From positions 620,001-684,000 of the forward strand of contig JAJNNY010000014.1 of NCBI GenBank assembly GCA_022453515.1: 64,000 nucleotides of DNA, written 5' to 3'. Shown one piece after another: positions 1 to 12,282 of the stretch. Under the pieces are notes generated by a model that did no database searches, was not told where the DNA came from, and saw nothing but the letters and a program-made list of their open reading frames with translations. The stretch is from Astrocystis sublimbata. Its lineage: Eukaryota; Ascomycota; Sordariomycetes; Xylariales; Xylariaceae. The position numbers and the translations under genes were made by a program. How positions within the stretch are numbered: the stretch's first letter is position 1; each line of letters begins with the position of its first letter.

Positions 1-798
1 TGTAGAGCTGAAAAGATGGCCGCCCACCTGGAAGACGGCCAAAGGTAGGGTGCCGTTGATGACTTCTCTGGAGGGGTATCGAATAGGGTTTTTCAGGGCC
101 GGTATCGAGTTTCGAAGTTTGGGAAAGACGGTGGCCAGGTAGGAGAAGGTCAGGCAGTAGAATGCGACCAGGAAGAATTGTATCATGGTCAGCGTAGCGG
201 GTTTTCGAAAGGTGTTGAGGATCGACTTGGATGAGGTATTGGTGAGGGCGGAGGACATGTACCACGTGATACACAGGGCCTACAACGCGTGAGAATAGCT
301 TGGAAGGGAGGCATAAGCCGATCGGGGAGTGGTGGCACGTACGATGAGCCTGCCTGATATGGGTGCCTTCAAGGCGTCGGCTATCTCATGCGCGTTCTGG
401 CTGACGCTCCCATTCCTGTCCCGGATGGTTCGAAAGGCCTCGCTGATGCTCTTCTGGCGACCGTTCCCGGTGCGAGAGGGTACGGGCGTGGAAGGGGCCA
501 TGGGACCCCATCGCACGTTCCTAGCGGCGGCGGGCATCCAACGATCTCCGTTGAGACGGGCGCCGCCGTTCAGGCCGACACCATAGCTATTGAGACCAAG
601 CGCGATGCGAGCAGGACTAAAGGAGCGGGCAGACAAGCTGCGCGTGGGTGGGGGGTCGATCAGATCCGGGAACTTCTCGAGGCCAGATTCGGTTTCGACA
701 TCGCCATCTGCTTCACGATCGCGTTGGCTCATCTTAGAGTTGGATCGTGATACCGAAGACTCGCGAGAGTAGGGACCGGATGTGGTGGAATGAGGCAT
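1..798 (-). CDS. Triose-phosphate-type transporter (SLC35/TPT family), N-terminal part, cut by window edge
   Basis: Two exons are visible: 343-798 and 1-279, joined by a 63-bp intron (280-342, GTACGT...TAG) that keeps frame. The first about 150 residues are a Ser/Arg-rich cytosolic leader. They are followed by the start of the membrane domain, where the spliced protein reads ALCITWYMSSALTNTSSKS and then a hydrophobic helix around MIQFFLVAFYCLTFSY. That WY..S...N...K pattern is typical of the fungal TPT/DUF250 branch of nucleotide-sugar and triose-phosphate transporters (SLY41-like), which act in Golgi or ER membranes. The substrate cannot be read from this fragment. The C-terminal two thirds lie outside the window. 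The gene is divergent from the SF3b gene, with 1.2 kb between them. Confidence is high for the family and low for the substrate. Confidence 0.85.
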
Positions 799-2008
799 GG
801 TAGGCGCCTATGGGACAGCTGGACGAATCGACAGGGCGAATCGACACAGCGAGGATGCTAGGTAACGAGCGACAAAGGTGAGTTGGACGAGAAGGAAAAG
901 AAGAAAATGCAGGTATTGAGCGACGACGGGAAGTTCGTTATATCGTCATCTCTTCGCGAGTTGGAGTGGTGAGGTTCAATCACTGGCCAAGCAGGTCCTT
1001 GGACGCTCGAATTCCACAAAGCTGCCTGTGCTTGGTGGATGGAGGCTCACGAATCGAGGAATTCGCGAATAGGCAAAAAGGCACGGTAGAGGTGGTGCTT
1101 ATCGTCGGTGTTGTCGTCGTTGTCTTGCGTAACTCGTGTGACGGGACGGTCTGCGTGTGGTCGTCGGGTGTGGGCAGAGATAGGTAAGTAGGTGCGGTGG
1201 TTTCGGTGGTGTGATGAGAAGGGGAGATGTATGCGTCTGTACGTGAGTTAGATTAATACGAACAGGCTCGCCAGGCGATGCTAAGTTTCGCCGGGCTGGT
1301 TGCGCAATGGTTGGATTACATTGGACCGTTTCGGGAGCGATCTGCTTCTGATTCGCCAAGTCTGACCGAGTCGGCTTGCAGCTGTCGTAATGCCTGCTCC
1401 AACGCCGCAACTCGCTAGCACCAGCTAACGCCTTCGACGCCTAGCGAGAATGCAGCTGCACCAGCCTGCCAAGAACCCGATACGCACCTCCTGCGCACCC
1501 TGTAGCCAACCCCGGCCCACGCCTTATCGACCAGGGCCAACCAATCCCGCACGCTGCTACCTCCAAGACTGTCTAACCGGATTGGGCAGGCTCGGTCTAT
1601 TCAGCCAGAAATCCAGCCAGGCAGTCGGTTAGTGGAGCGGCTTCAACAAAAAGGTACCTGGGTACTTCAAGACTCGCTTACCTAAGACGCAGACAGATAC
1701 AAAGGTACTTCTTAGCTCTTAGAGGACAGAGGAGGAGCACTAAGACTGGCGCCGCGCCGCGCCCTTCCCTGTAACCGTGATTTGCGAATTAATTATTGAG
1801 CTGCAACGGTCAGCCTTCAACCTCAGCTCCAACAGCAGCCTTGTCGAGTGCTATCAACTCCACATACTACTCAACATCGCCCAATCTAAGTACTAATCAC
1901 CTCACCTCATAGTCAGTCCGCAGAAACAATACGCGTCATTGCTGATACACCCGTCACTGCGTGGGCTTGTCCTTTGTACGGGCGCAGTCGGCCCCCCTCG
2001 TCGACACC
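799..2008. other. Intergenic region, divergent promoters of transporter and SF3b subunit 2
   Basis: Holds the upstream regions of two divergent genes. Several open frames occur but none has coding character or recognisable motifs. CT-rich and CAAC-rich sequence just before 2009 looks like a 5' leader. Confidence 0.6.
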
Positions 2009-3895
2009 ATGGCCGCCCCCAAGATGACCAAGAACCAGAAGCGGCGCGCGAAGAAGAAGGCCGACAAGGTAGCCAAGGTTGATGTACGTTGTCTCATAAA
2101 TACACCCGTGACTCATCTGTGCCACCACAGTACTTACCTTTCTCTCGTCCAGGAGCCATCAAGCGAAACGCCCCAGGTTGAATCGACAGAGGAAGAGTCA
2201 GAAGCTCCCACCGACACTACACAGACGAACGGTGCAAATGGCACATCCAACGACCTCGAAGTCAAGAAGGACTCGGCCACCGCCGACACCATCCCCGCCG
2301 ATGGGCCCGTCGATATCGATGTCGACAGCTACGACTTCGACTCCGAGGATCCAGCTTTTTCGATGTTCAAAGACGTGTTCTCCAAGTTTGGCGCGCCCGC
2401 TGACCAAGACGACGTCGCGAAAGAAGCGAACGCCGGCAACCAAGGCGAGCTGCTCCTCGACGACGACGACAACATCCCGGACGACGACGACGAGGCGCAG
2501 TCTGGCGCGAACAAGATGTCCAAGAAGAAGCGCAAGCTGCTCAACAAGCTGACCATTGCCGAGCTCAAGTCCGTCGTCAAGAAGCCCGAGGTTGTCGAGT
2601 GGCAGGACAACAGCTCGTCTGACCCGCGTTTACTCGTGCAGATCAAGGCCCAGCGCAATATCGTTCCTGTGCCGTCACACTGGCAGCTGAAGCGCGAGTA
2701 CCTATCCTCCAAGCGCGGTATCGAGAAGCCAGCTTTCAAACTTCCAAAGTTCATCGCCGACACCGGCATCTCCGAGATGCGCGACGCCGTGCTCGAGAAG
2801 CAGGCGGAGCAATCGCTGCGCCAAAAGCAGCGCGAGCGCGTGCAGCCGAAAATGGGCAAGCTTGATATAGACTATCAGAAGCTCTACGACGCTTTCTTCC
2901 GCTTTCAGGACAAACCGACGCTGACGCGTTTCGGCGAGGTTTACTACGAGGGCAAGGAATACGAGACGGATCTTAGGCATTTACGTCCCGGTGAGCTGAG
3001 CGAGAGCCTTAAGGAGTCTCTGAGCATCCCACCCGGCGCGCCGCCGCCCTGGCTCATCAACCAGCAGCGCTTCGGCCCCCCGCCCTCGTACCCGTCCCTG
3101 CGCATCCCCGGCCTCAACGCCCCTATACCGCCCGGCGCCCAATGGGGCTTCAACCCCGGCTGCTACGGCAAGCCGCCCGTCGACGACTACAACCGCCCCT
3201 TGTTCGGCGGCGACATCTTCGGCATCATGCAGCCGAACCAAGCTGCCCCGCACGCGGGCGAGCCCATCGAGCGCACGCTCTGGGGCGAGCTGCAAGAGGC
3301 GGAAGAGGAGTCTGAGGAAGAAGAAGAGGATGATGAGGACGAAGACGAAGACGACGAAGATGGAACCGGATTACAGACGCCCGGCGGCATGGAAACTCCA
3401 GGCGGCATGGCCAGTAGCGTGCCTACGGAATACGGCGGCACACATACTGAGTCTGTCGCCGGCGAGATGGACCTGCGGAAGCAGCGGCGCGGCTTCGAGA
3501 CGGAAGACTCGACGCATCCGCGCGCCGCGTACACGGTGTTGCAGGAGCGGCAGTCGCGCGCCGAAGGCTTCTTCGGCAGCGACCGCGTGTACGATATGAA
3601 GAATGCAGGTGATGGCATGCGCGTGCTGGGCCAGGAGGAAGAGAGCCGCAAGCGCAAGAAGCCGGGCGATGTCGATGTCAGCTTCGACCCGGACGCGCTG
3701 GGCGATAATGGTATTAGTAAGGAGGACATGGCGAGACGCTTCGAGGAGGGCAGGAGGGAGGAGGGCGTCGGGGCCCAGTGGAGGCGCGAGGAAAGCCTTG
3801 ATGAGATGATTGCGAGCGAGAATCGGAAGCGGGTTAAGAGGGATGAGGAGAAGAGGGATGAGAGGAAGAAGGAGAAGGGGAAGTATAGGTTTTAG
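2009..3895 (+). CDS. CUS1: Splicing factor 3B subunit 2 (SF3b145/Cus1 homologue)
   Basis: Exons are 2009-2083 and 2153-3895, giving 605 aa. The 69-bp intron (GTACGT...CAG) is a multiple of three with no stop, so an unspliced frame also reads through it. The chosen start is the ATG before AAPKMTKNQKRRAKKK, the conserved lysine-rich N-terminus. The DUF382 region runs from about residue 165 to 290, with PEVVEWQD and VPVPSHWQLKREYLSSKRG. The PSP proline-rich domain follows at about 300-350, with SIPPGAPPPWLINQQRFGPP. An acidic Glu/Asp tract lies near 408-428 and a Lys/Arg-rich tail closes the protein. Its known role is in the SF3b complex of the U2 snRNP, where it helps anchor U2 at the branch site in the nucleus. 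It is a core gene outside the metabolite cluster. Confidence 0.95.
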   Translation: MAAPKMTKNQKRRAKKKADKVAKVDVRCLINTPVTHLCHHSTYLSLVQEPSSETPQVESTEEESEAPTDTTQTNGANGTSNDLEVKKDSATADTIPADGPVDIDVDSYDFDSEDPAFSMFKDVFSKFGAPADQDDVAKEANAGNQGELLLDDDDNIPDDDDEAQSGANKMSKKKRKLLNKLTIAELKSVVKKPEVVEWQDNSSSDPRLLVQIKAQRNIVPVPSHWQLKREYLSSKRGIEKPAFKLPKFIADTGISEMRDAVLEKQAEQSLRQKQRERVQPKMGKLDIDYQKLYDAFFRFQDKPTLTRFGEVYYEGKEYETDLRHLRPGELSESLKESLSIPPGAPPPWLINQQRFGPPPSYPSLRIPGLNAPIPPGAQWGFNPGCYGKPPVDDYNRPLFGGDIFGIMQPNQAAPHAGEPIERTLWGELQEAEEESEEEEEDDEDEDEDDEDGTGLQTPGGMETPGGMASSVPTEYGGTHTESVAGEMDLRKQRRGFETEDSTHPRAAYTVLQERQSRAEGFFGSDRVYDMKNAGDGMRVLGQEEESRKRKKPGDVDVSFDPDALGDNGISKEDMARRFEEGRREEGVGAQWRREESLDEMIASENRKRVKRDEEKRDERKKEKGKYRF

Positions 3896-4399
3896 AGGAT
3901 GGGGTGAGAGAGGGGAGGGGAGGGGGGAAGGGGGAGGAGTGTACGTTATTTTAGCTAATATCGAATGGTGTTCTAAATGTGAGCATTGGAAGAAATGTAT
4001 TGAAGTACTGGTGGCATTTCAGTCCAGCAAAAGGTTGCATTCCTTGTGGCGAGGCCAGGGTTTAGGTTAAATGAGATTGAAACTGCGATTGCATTGCCGG
4101 GTTGATGCCAGCCATTCACGTTTTTATTAAGAGTCGCGCATTTTTCATTGCTGAAGCTTGAGCTTTAGTCATCCCGAGGGAGGTATTCATGGAATATATT
4201 CTTTGTAAAACAGCGATTGTATTGTTCTCCCCCCCCCCCTCCTTTCCTATTCCTACTGATTAAGATATACTCGATAATACCTATCGAAAATTGATAATTG
4301 GTAATCAACTACCTAGCTAAGCATAGAGCGAAGGTCTTCTCCCCACTGCTTCCTTCCTCGTCCCTTTCGTATATCTTTACTACACTCGGTACAGAATGA
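3896..4399. other. Intergenic region between convergent genes
   Basis: Contains the 3' ends of SF3b subunit 2 and the MFS gene. A run of 11 C lies at 4229-4239. No coding signal seen. Confidence 0.6.
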
Positions 4400-7268
4400 C
4401 TAATCAACGATACCCTCGGCCTGCCGCTTCTGCGCGCCCTCGGTGCCCTGCACCAGCGTCTCGATCTTGGTGGATGCGAACTTGCGCGCGGGAATCTTGT
4501 TCTCGAACAAGATGTCGAGCTCGGCGTACGTGCGGCCTTTCGTCTCGGCTTATTGCAAAACGTTTCAGTCAGGGATAACGAGCGGACAGAGCAGGAGAAA
4601 AGTCTGGGACCTTAGAAAGGGAGAAAAATAACACAAAAGAAAGAAAAGAAGTGAAGAGGATGGATAGAGAAACTCACGCAGCCGGAAGAAGATATACGTC
4701 GTGAAAATGGCATTGATGCCGGCCCAGAAGAAGCCGCTCTTGGGCCCCCAGTTCCACTCGTCGGGGCTGAGCTGGCGGTAAGAGACGACGTTGACGAAGG
4801 CGATGTTGATGGCGTTGTACGCGTTGCGCGCGAGGATGATGCTCTTGGCGCGCGTGCGCGACGACGGGATCTCGGACACGATCGTGTACACGACGGGGCC
4901 GATGCTGAAGTTGGCCGTGAACCCGAGGAGCAGGACCAGTGTCCCTGCCGCCCAGGCCTCGGCTGTGCTGGGCTTGTTGTGGATGCCTAGGAAGCCGATT
5001 ATGCTGGAGGGGGGAAGAGGGGTGGTGTTAGTTGACCTTTGATTCATTTTATAGGCATTGAAGGCTGTCTGTCGCCTGGTAATGCAGAGGTGGTTTCATG
5101 ACGCAGACAGGAGGGGGGCAGGGAAAAGGAGAACTCACAGCAAGAAGACGAAAATGGTGCACATTCCGGTGAACATGAGGGTCTTGCGTCCCACTTTGTT
5201 GAGCACAAACCACGTCGTCACCGTACCCACGAAGTTGATCGCGGCGCCTCCCCAGCCCAGCTTGAATGAGTCGCTGTCTGAGATGCCGGCCTGCTGGTAG
5301 AAGAACGTCGCCAGGCCGCCGAGGGCCGTGCCCGACAGCGCTTGCGCGAGCCATGTCATGCAGACGATCTCGGTGCGCCGGAGATTGACGCCCTTGAAGC
5401 AGTCGAAGTAGGTCGTCCCTTCTTGGACTTGTTTCTCCATCGCGTCGGTGTAGACCATCACTATTGTCACCGAATCAGAACCAAAAAGCAGTGAAACCAT
5501 CAATGATCAAGGTATATAGATGACTTACAAGCCAGAGTAGCATCAGCTTCGCGCTGCGAGAATCCAGAGCTGCGCGCAAGCCTCTTTAGAGATTCCATGG
5601 CCCTCTCTTTATGTCCGTACCGGATACACCACCAAGGAGACTCCGGAGCGAAGTAAGTCCCGATGGCAAGTGGGACAGGCCAAACCCACTGAATGGCAAA
5701 GGGGATTTTGTATCTAGACGAAGATCAATACTTTAGCTTATTGGCCTCGCATGATTAAGTATGGATCGGGGGATACGCCCGGGAGCAACCTGTTCTAGAC
5801 CATGAAAGCATGGTATGGAATGAATGGAAAAGGAAAGAGGTGAGGAAGAGATGGATACTGACCCCCAAACATCCGTCCGATCCACCAACCCCGCCAAGAT
5901 GCCCGACGAGATGAACTGTCCAATAATCCAGCACAAGTTTACGTAGACAGTGAGGTAATGTCGTAGCGGCACAGGACACACTTCGGCGGCATATGCGGTC
6001 GTCATGGTCTGGAAGACACCCCAGGCCATGCCCTGGAAGAGCTCGCCCACCAAGAAAACGGCGAGACTGTCGGCGAAGAAGGGGAAGAAGATGAAGCCCG
6101 TCACCGCCACCAGCGCCGAGATGATGGTCCAGCGGTAGCCCCATCTCTCGGAGACCACGCCGGCGAACTATGTCATGGGCATGTTAGTATAGAACTGTGA
6201 GTCTGTGACTCGCGCTTTCTGTGATCTATTTTTCCCTTGGCTTGGCTGGACTCTGGGAAAAGGGGCACGATTCGTGGAAGGTGCAATTGTTCCTTTGGGT
6301 ATTTTTGGGGGGGGATTTTAGGATCAAGGAGGTGGAAGATGAGAGATCGTCTTGTTGTTTGCTCTTACCTGTAGCCCGATAATTTCGCCAACGTTCGTCG
6401 CACCCGAGATGCCGTTCTGCCAGCTCGCGGAGATGACGCGCTCGCCGTTGGGCGCCGTGGTTCCAAATCGATTCTTGAATGCTGGGTACGCAAGGTCTAT
6501 GTTTCCCTCTCCCGTGAGCGTGCGCTCTTGTGATGATCTTTTGATAACAATAAAAATAGCATCGTATGCAATTGACAAAAAGTTTGAAGAGTTTCGTCTC
6601 GGCATTCAAATTCCAGATATCATACGGAGTGCAAATGAGTGTGATGAGTAAGTAAATATCGACTTACAAGACCCGACAACGGCCGTCTGATAGCCTTCCA
6701 TGATCAGACACGCGGACAGCACCATCGACCATCCGATTGCTTTCGGATAGATTCTGAACGCATCACGAAGAGTCACTACAAAATTCATCAGCAAGGTATT
6801 TTGGCTCCCCTGATATTGTTCAAGTCCCACAGATATGGTGGAGGCAAGTGGGAGATCAGTTGGGAAGGAGTTGGGTTGGCTATTAAATGAGGATGAACTC
6901 ACTCCCACGCTCCCTCTCATTTGCATCATTGGCTTCGTTGACGAGGGTCTATGAACGGTACACCCGTGATTAGTTGCTATTCAATTCCGGCCGCATACAT
7001 TATCCTCATTCAGATATCGTCGGTCTAATGGACTTGGTCAATTGTAAGGATGTAGCGATTGATCACGTACCATGAAATCATCGACGGTGTCGGCAATACG
7101 AGCAGCAACGGCCTCGTCGACATGCGCCGAGGCTCCATGGCGGGCCTGAGTTGTCTCGACGTCGATGTCCTTCTTTTCATTCCCGATGTCACGCTTCTCG
7201 CTGTCGACGGAGGTGACTTGCCGAACGGCAGGTTCTAGGTGGACTCCTTCATCTGCGGGGTGGCTCAT
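4400..7268 (-). CDS. MFS sugar transporter, maltose/alpha-glucoside permease type
   Basis: Nine exons join in phase to give 588 aa: 7071-7268, 6903-6948, 6668-6775, 6369-6496, 5863-6167, 5529-5713, 5139-5460, 4678-5003 and 4400-4548. The N-terminal cytosolic segment ends in NEANDANERE, as in fungal alpha-glucoside permeases. Sugar-porter signatures follow in order: MEGYQTAVVGS in TM1, GEIIGLQFAGVVSERWGYRW (TM2 to loop 2-3), PESPWW after TM6, NKVGRKT in loop 8-9, and PETKGRTYAELD after TM12. Members of this family import maltose or related glucosides by proton symport at the plasma membrane. The gene is co-oriented with the P450, SDR and flavin oxidase to its right but 1.8 kb away. It could therefore be a nutritional gene at the cluster edge rather than a metabolite exporter. 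Confidence 0.9.
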
Positions 7269-9082
7269 TGTTGCAGCTGTTCAATTATTCGCTTCAGGAT
7301 CTGATACCCCAGACAAAATTAAATTGGGCGAGAAAGTTGATACAATCGCGTGATTCTCAACAGCCAGCGGGAATCTCAAATCAATTCAATTGCGACTGAC
7401 TTGGCCGAAGTTGCCAGACTGACCTATCTAATTGACAGCTCGCTCTCGGGTGCAGGATCCGAGGGATAGATGGATCAATATTTGTTGGCTCGTCTGGGGA
7501 AACCTTGTCTTATGCATCCAGCGAGTGCGGAGTAAAACAATGAAAAGCATGGGTTGATTCTGGTACTACCTACTTCACCTTGGCTTCCAGAGATTGATGG
7601 GGGTCAGCAGGACCCTGGACCCCTAATTCCCGAGGAGGAGGACCAGCGAGACTGGTTTGGTTGATTATAGCCACGAATGGGGTTGCTAAATCCCGATGTT
7701 GATTGAGGTCAAAGGAAAAGGTAGCTTGGCTAGCTCAAAGCTCCCTCGTTGTCGCCACTGACGATCAGTGTGAAATGATCAAAAAAAAAGAAAAGCTCGA
7801 AGAGAAAGTGAGAGATGAATTGCGAACAGAAAAGTAGGACATCGGGAACTGTCTCGACAAAAGCAACAGACGTTGCAGCTTGAAGCATACGGTACCTGCT
7901 CGCCTGCTAATAGATAACACCTTCCCCGACCAATTGGTTCGGTTTGTAGACCGCCTGTTCATAGCGGTCATTGCCCAGGTGATAGGTACCCGACATGTAC
8001 AAATTGCATGTCCCTCTGCTATCTGCCAACATCCAGCCACAGAATCGGGTGCGGGGTCGGTGTGGTGTGCACCCCTTCCCGAACAGGCATCTGTAAGTCG
8101 ACAGAGGCGAGATACCAAGATCGATGGCACTGTAATACCGCAGCATGCCTCGCATGTGTCCATGTTAGGCCTACAAGATATGTAATGTTACATTTGATAA
8201 GTATGTACCTACCTCTCCATTGGCATCAATTCATTTCTACCTCGAGATTAACGCTGTCTGCATTAGGTAGGTTAGGTAAGTAGCCAATTAATTGACTGAA
8301 TGCTTACTCGGACAGAAAAGAGAAGAAAGAAAGTTAAAAAGTGACAAATTCCCATCGAACAGCATCACTTAGAAAATCGACGTCGTAGGCGATCATTGCT
8401 TCTAAGAGAGGATGGGTCGCCACCAACATGGGGAAGATCCGGGGAAGTTTTGGGGATCGAGACAGACGAAGAGTCTCACGTGATAAGCGCTACAGATTTG
8501 TTTGTTTAACAAATAGGCAAGGGTAAAGTGCGCTAGAAACAAACAATGAAATCGAGTTCGCAAACTAGAATTGTGGATTGGTCGAAATACATGTAAGTTG
8601 TTGTCAATGAGCAGATGGGGCAAAGCGCTAGGACACGAAACGCTAAACATCTAAAATTCATCATCTGAGTAAACGAGCTCATGCTAGGTGGAAAACTTCT
8701 TATTCAAGCATTGGCTGGCTAGGTACACCTAACCTACTCGTGTGGCAAACTTGTAATAGAACATTCATGATAGACCAATGAATATTATTCTTTATCCTGC
8801 ATTATATATTTGTTCATTTCTGCATTCTCTTGCCCTATCCTACCATATCCTACCATACTGTTTGAATAATGGTGAGAGCTTCATGAGTGCCTGAACAATG
8901 CTTGGCATTGCTGTAAAAGGTAATTTCTCTAACGCGATTCGGCCTAGGGAACCTTGGGGTAAAAGTTGCGACCAGATAGAATCAAAACCCTTCAATTCCC
9001 TCCTCGCTTCCTTCGTTAGAAACGTGAGCATAAGAGATCACGCATTGTCCTGCTATTATTGCATTCTATATAACCTCTCAAG
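7269..9082. other. Long intergenic region, no gene seen
   Basis: About 1.8 kb of mixed composition between the sugar transporter start and the P450 stop. Short frames on both strands lack motifs and conserved exon signals. It presumably holds the transporter promoter. Confidence 0.5.
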
Positions 9083-11059
9083 CTACACTTTTGGCATATT
9101 CAGCGCATTCGTCTCAATCTCTCGAAGTGCCACGTAACACTGCTCCGGCTTCACAACTCCAACCAGTCTCGCTTTGTATCCTGACAAGTGCGGGGCGCAA
9201 GGCAGCAACCGGAAGTTGTAAACTACCAGACATAGAACGATTCTCAGCTGCAAGTATGCAAGCTTTTTGCCATAGCAGCCTCTTGGACCCTGGCCAAATG
9301 CCAGCATTGGACCTGCTGCCCCGTCAAACTGCACCTCTGACCCCGAACTGACCTCCTTGGCGACGAGCCAGCGCTCCGGCTTGAACTCGGCCATTTCCTC
9401 TGTGCCCCACGCTTTGTCCTTGGTCGAACGGCCCCGGGTCGTAGAGCCACGGCACGAATCGTCGATCGGGAATGGAGGGCTCAAGATACTCGGACCAATC
9501 GTTAAGAAGGTTACCACCGTGCCCTTGGAGACACGATGGCCGAGGATCTCCGTGTCGACCGTTGCGATCCTATCGACTACCGGAGATGTAGGGGCACAGC
9601 GAAGAACCTCCTCCAGCACGGCGTCTACGTAGGGCATGGGCCTGTTGATGGCATCAAACGAGGGCCCACTGGCGCCGAATGATGACTGCATCACTAGTCG
9701 AAGCTTGTCTTGAACCTCTTGGTGGTCGGCTAGGAACTTGACAGTCCAGCTCAGAGTGGTGCTGGTCGTGTCGTGGCCGGCAAATATGAAACCGAAGATC
9801 TGGAACACAACCATGGACTTAGAGCTCTTGCACTCATCGCTGATGCATCATCATTTCGGGGCAAAGAAGACTTTTAGGAAACTCACCTCGTCCAACAATA
9901 TGCGTGATTGATACTCAGGTGCTCTTTGTTGCTTTTCAGCCAGCTCCTTTTCCCGTCGCACCATATGATCAACTGCGGACCGCACGCCGGACTCGGACGA
10001 GTCGCTATACATGTGGTCCACTGCCGACCTCAGCTCGGAACAAAAGCATTCTTCCTTAACTTTCCATGCCCTCCTGATATGGGGCTTGCGCATTACGTAT
10101 GCCCACGTCAGTCTCGGCAGCGGGTTGCCTTGCAGGTCACCGACAGTCTCTCTCAGGTCCAAGATGGCCTGAAGCACTTCATCCAGATTGCCGCGAGGGA
10201 ATAAGAAAGGCTTGCCGTCATCATTGGGAGTTTGTACCGGCATCGTGCCCTTCCTCTCATTGCCACCTCCCTGTGATAATTCCTGTAATGCTTCGAGGGC
10301 CGGGCGCGTGGCACTATGCTCAGTCCTGAAAGAGTCACCAAATGCGAACGATGTGATAGCATCCAATACGGCAAGACTGAGGTCGGCAGAGGCTTCGAAT
10401 GGTCGCCCTTCCGCCGCACGGCACTTGACTCGCCACAGCTCGATCAAGACTTCGGTGCTGCGGTGGATGATCGGCCCGGCAATGTCGCGGAGGAACCCCG
10501 TCGTCATCAGATCCTGGACTAGGCGGCGCTGGGATTTGAACTGGGCATCGTCGGTGCGCAGGTGAATGTGGTGACTAGGGGCTATGCCCAATGCCAGGTC
10601 ACCCATACTAGGCGACCGGTCGAATTCGCGGCTGCGCCGGAGCAGGATGTCATGCGTTTCGCGCGCATCGGCCAATATCAGCATCGGTCGGTTGCCGTTG
10701 AGGCTCAACGGCCGTACAAATACTTGGACTAGGGGCGAGTCGAGCCTCTTGACTGTCTCGGAGATCCAGGTGACGAAGTCGCCGCGGCTCTGCCGCATGT
10801 GCGACAGCATCTCCGGCACGTCTCCGAGGACGTTTCTTGCAGCCGCTGCATTGTACGGGATGCCCGGAATGAGACGAGGGAGTGCGAGCCTGTATACATA
10901 GAAGAAAATCGACAATACCGCGAGGGCGAGTACGATTGACCAAGCTGGTCGTTGACCAGTATCCTGAAGTCTAGCTGATACTTGATCGAGCCAGTCTCGC
11001 AAACCGGCGATGAATAGCATTGCCAAGTTATGTCGAGATTTGCGCTGTCGAGAAACCAA
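9083..11059 (-). CDS. Cytochrome P450 monooxygenase (cluster tailoring enzyme 1)
   Basis: Two exons (9887-11059 and 9083-9799) join in phase 0 through a GTGAGT...CAG intron, giving 629 aa. A second in-frame ATG at 11020 would give 616 aa; either may be the true start. A membrane anchor near residues 40-62 (SIVLALAVLSIFFYVYRLAL) leads into a proline-rich hinge. The I-helix motif AGHDTTS is near residue 398, the ExxR motif is EEVLR, the PERW-type motif is FKPERW, and the heme-binding signature FGQGPRGCYG holds the thiolate cysteine near residue 560. All catalytic landmarks are intact, so an active ER-bound hydroxylase is expected. The length exceeds the usual 500-550 aa because of extra sequence around residues 250-300 and 490-520. 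It is co-oriented with the SDR and flavin oxidase. The substrate is unknown. Confidence 0.9.
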
Positions 11060-12282
11060 GCCGGAATGCTAGAACGAAGACAAAAGCTGTTTCTTACATT
11101 ATCGCCGAAGGTCACGCTCGGTCGACTGTGCCTCCAGTTTTTACTTGCAGGTCGTCTCTTGAGGTTGTCTTTGAGGTCGAAGGCGATGAGACAGTACGTT
11201 TTGCATCTGTATGCATGGTCACCAACATGCATACTTCTGCCCATACACCAATGTCTCCCCGATATCTTTTCACCCTCGTCAGCGTCATCAGTACTACGGT
11301 TTGGCGATAGGATTAGGATTAGGGCATGATTACAATTACGATTATGGTTATGATTACGGTTTTGATCACAGTTTTGATTACGGTTATGATTATGTTTATG
11401 ATTACGATTAAAAAATATGTTGATGCAAGCATTAATGCTGGTTCGAGAGACGGAAAAGGAATGTGTATATACCTAGATATCTAGTCAGACGACTTTAATG
11501 CTCACATGCCATTATCTTATGCGTGAGTGATTATCTGGCATGATGCAGAGCGTATGCTTACATTGCAGATACGGTGGAAGGGGATTGACCTGGTAGTAAC
11601 AATTTTGCCAGGTGTTATTTGCATTAAAATTTGGTGCAGTGACATGTATTTGGCGGTGAGAAATAAATTCCTCCCTGTCAGATCAGATGCTGCCTTTGTG
11701 GTGACACACAACTAATAATGACGCAACGCGCCATGATGTCTCTTTACGACTGGGGGCCTTTTTTGCACAGTTGATTTAACATGCTGGTTATGTTGTTTTC
11801 GAGAACTCAGGAGATCATATTTTGAGTGCTGCCTGGTTCTATAACACACGATTGACGGGGGTAAAGATGGCGATATGACTGATTTGATAACGGATAACTA
11901 TCGTTAGTAACTTCGAATGATCTATAGTGAGAATATGTGATTTACGAGGTCAACCCGTACGAATTTTCACGTTCTAGCATGTTTTCCCGCAAGGAGTGAT
12001 ACTATTGAACGAAAAGGTTTAGAGCGCAAGGTATTGAAGTTACGCGCTTCAGGCATACGTAGGTAAAAGCTGTGGTTGGGAGAGAAACTAGCTCTAATAG
12101 ATATGAGGTGAAGGTCAACTGAGTATATCATGGGCAACTATTTGGAGTTTGGAACAATAGTCTATAGGAAGTGCTTTTCAACCATAGTTCCTGGAATCAG
12201 AGACGTCCCATTTCCAATTTCATACCCACAGAGGCGTCAAAAGCTGGGACCGAAACGGACAGAGTTCGACGACCAGAACTAT
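11060..12282. other. Intergenic region containing a degenerate hexamer repeat
   Basis: Upstream region of the P450 and 3' region of the SDR. Apart from the repeat at 11306-11411, no coding signal was found. Confidence 0.55.
11306..11411. repeat. Degenerate hexanucleotide tandem repeat, GATTAY-like
   Basis: About 17 imperfect units of GATTAC, GGTTAT, GATTAT, GGTTTT and similar run in register. The first units read GATTAGGATTAGGG, which resembles a TTAGGG-type telomere, but the rest diverge. One frame would encode alternating Tyr/Asp residues but has no sign of being a gene. It lies about 250 bp upstream of the P450 start. Confidence 0.75.

Noticed and set aside
2084..2152. Continuous reading frame through the first intron of the SF3b gene, suggesting an intronless gene with extra residues
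   Set aside because: The 69-bp stretch has strong GTACGT and CAG borders and codes for sequence foreign to the family; its length is simply a multiple of three.
7765..8185. Overlapping frames of 80-130 codons in the intergenic region left of the first P450
   Set aside because: They overlap on both strands, have no motif or splice support, and differ from neighbouring gene codon use.
11306..11411. The hexamer array as a true chromosome end
   Set aside because: Only the first units resemble TTAGGG, and genes continue normally on both sides.
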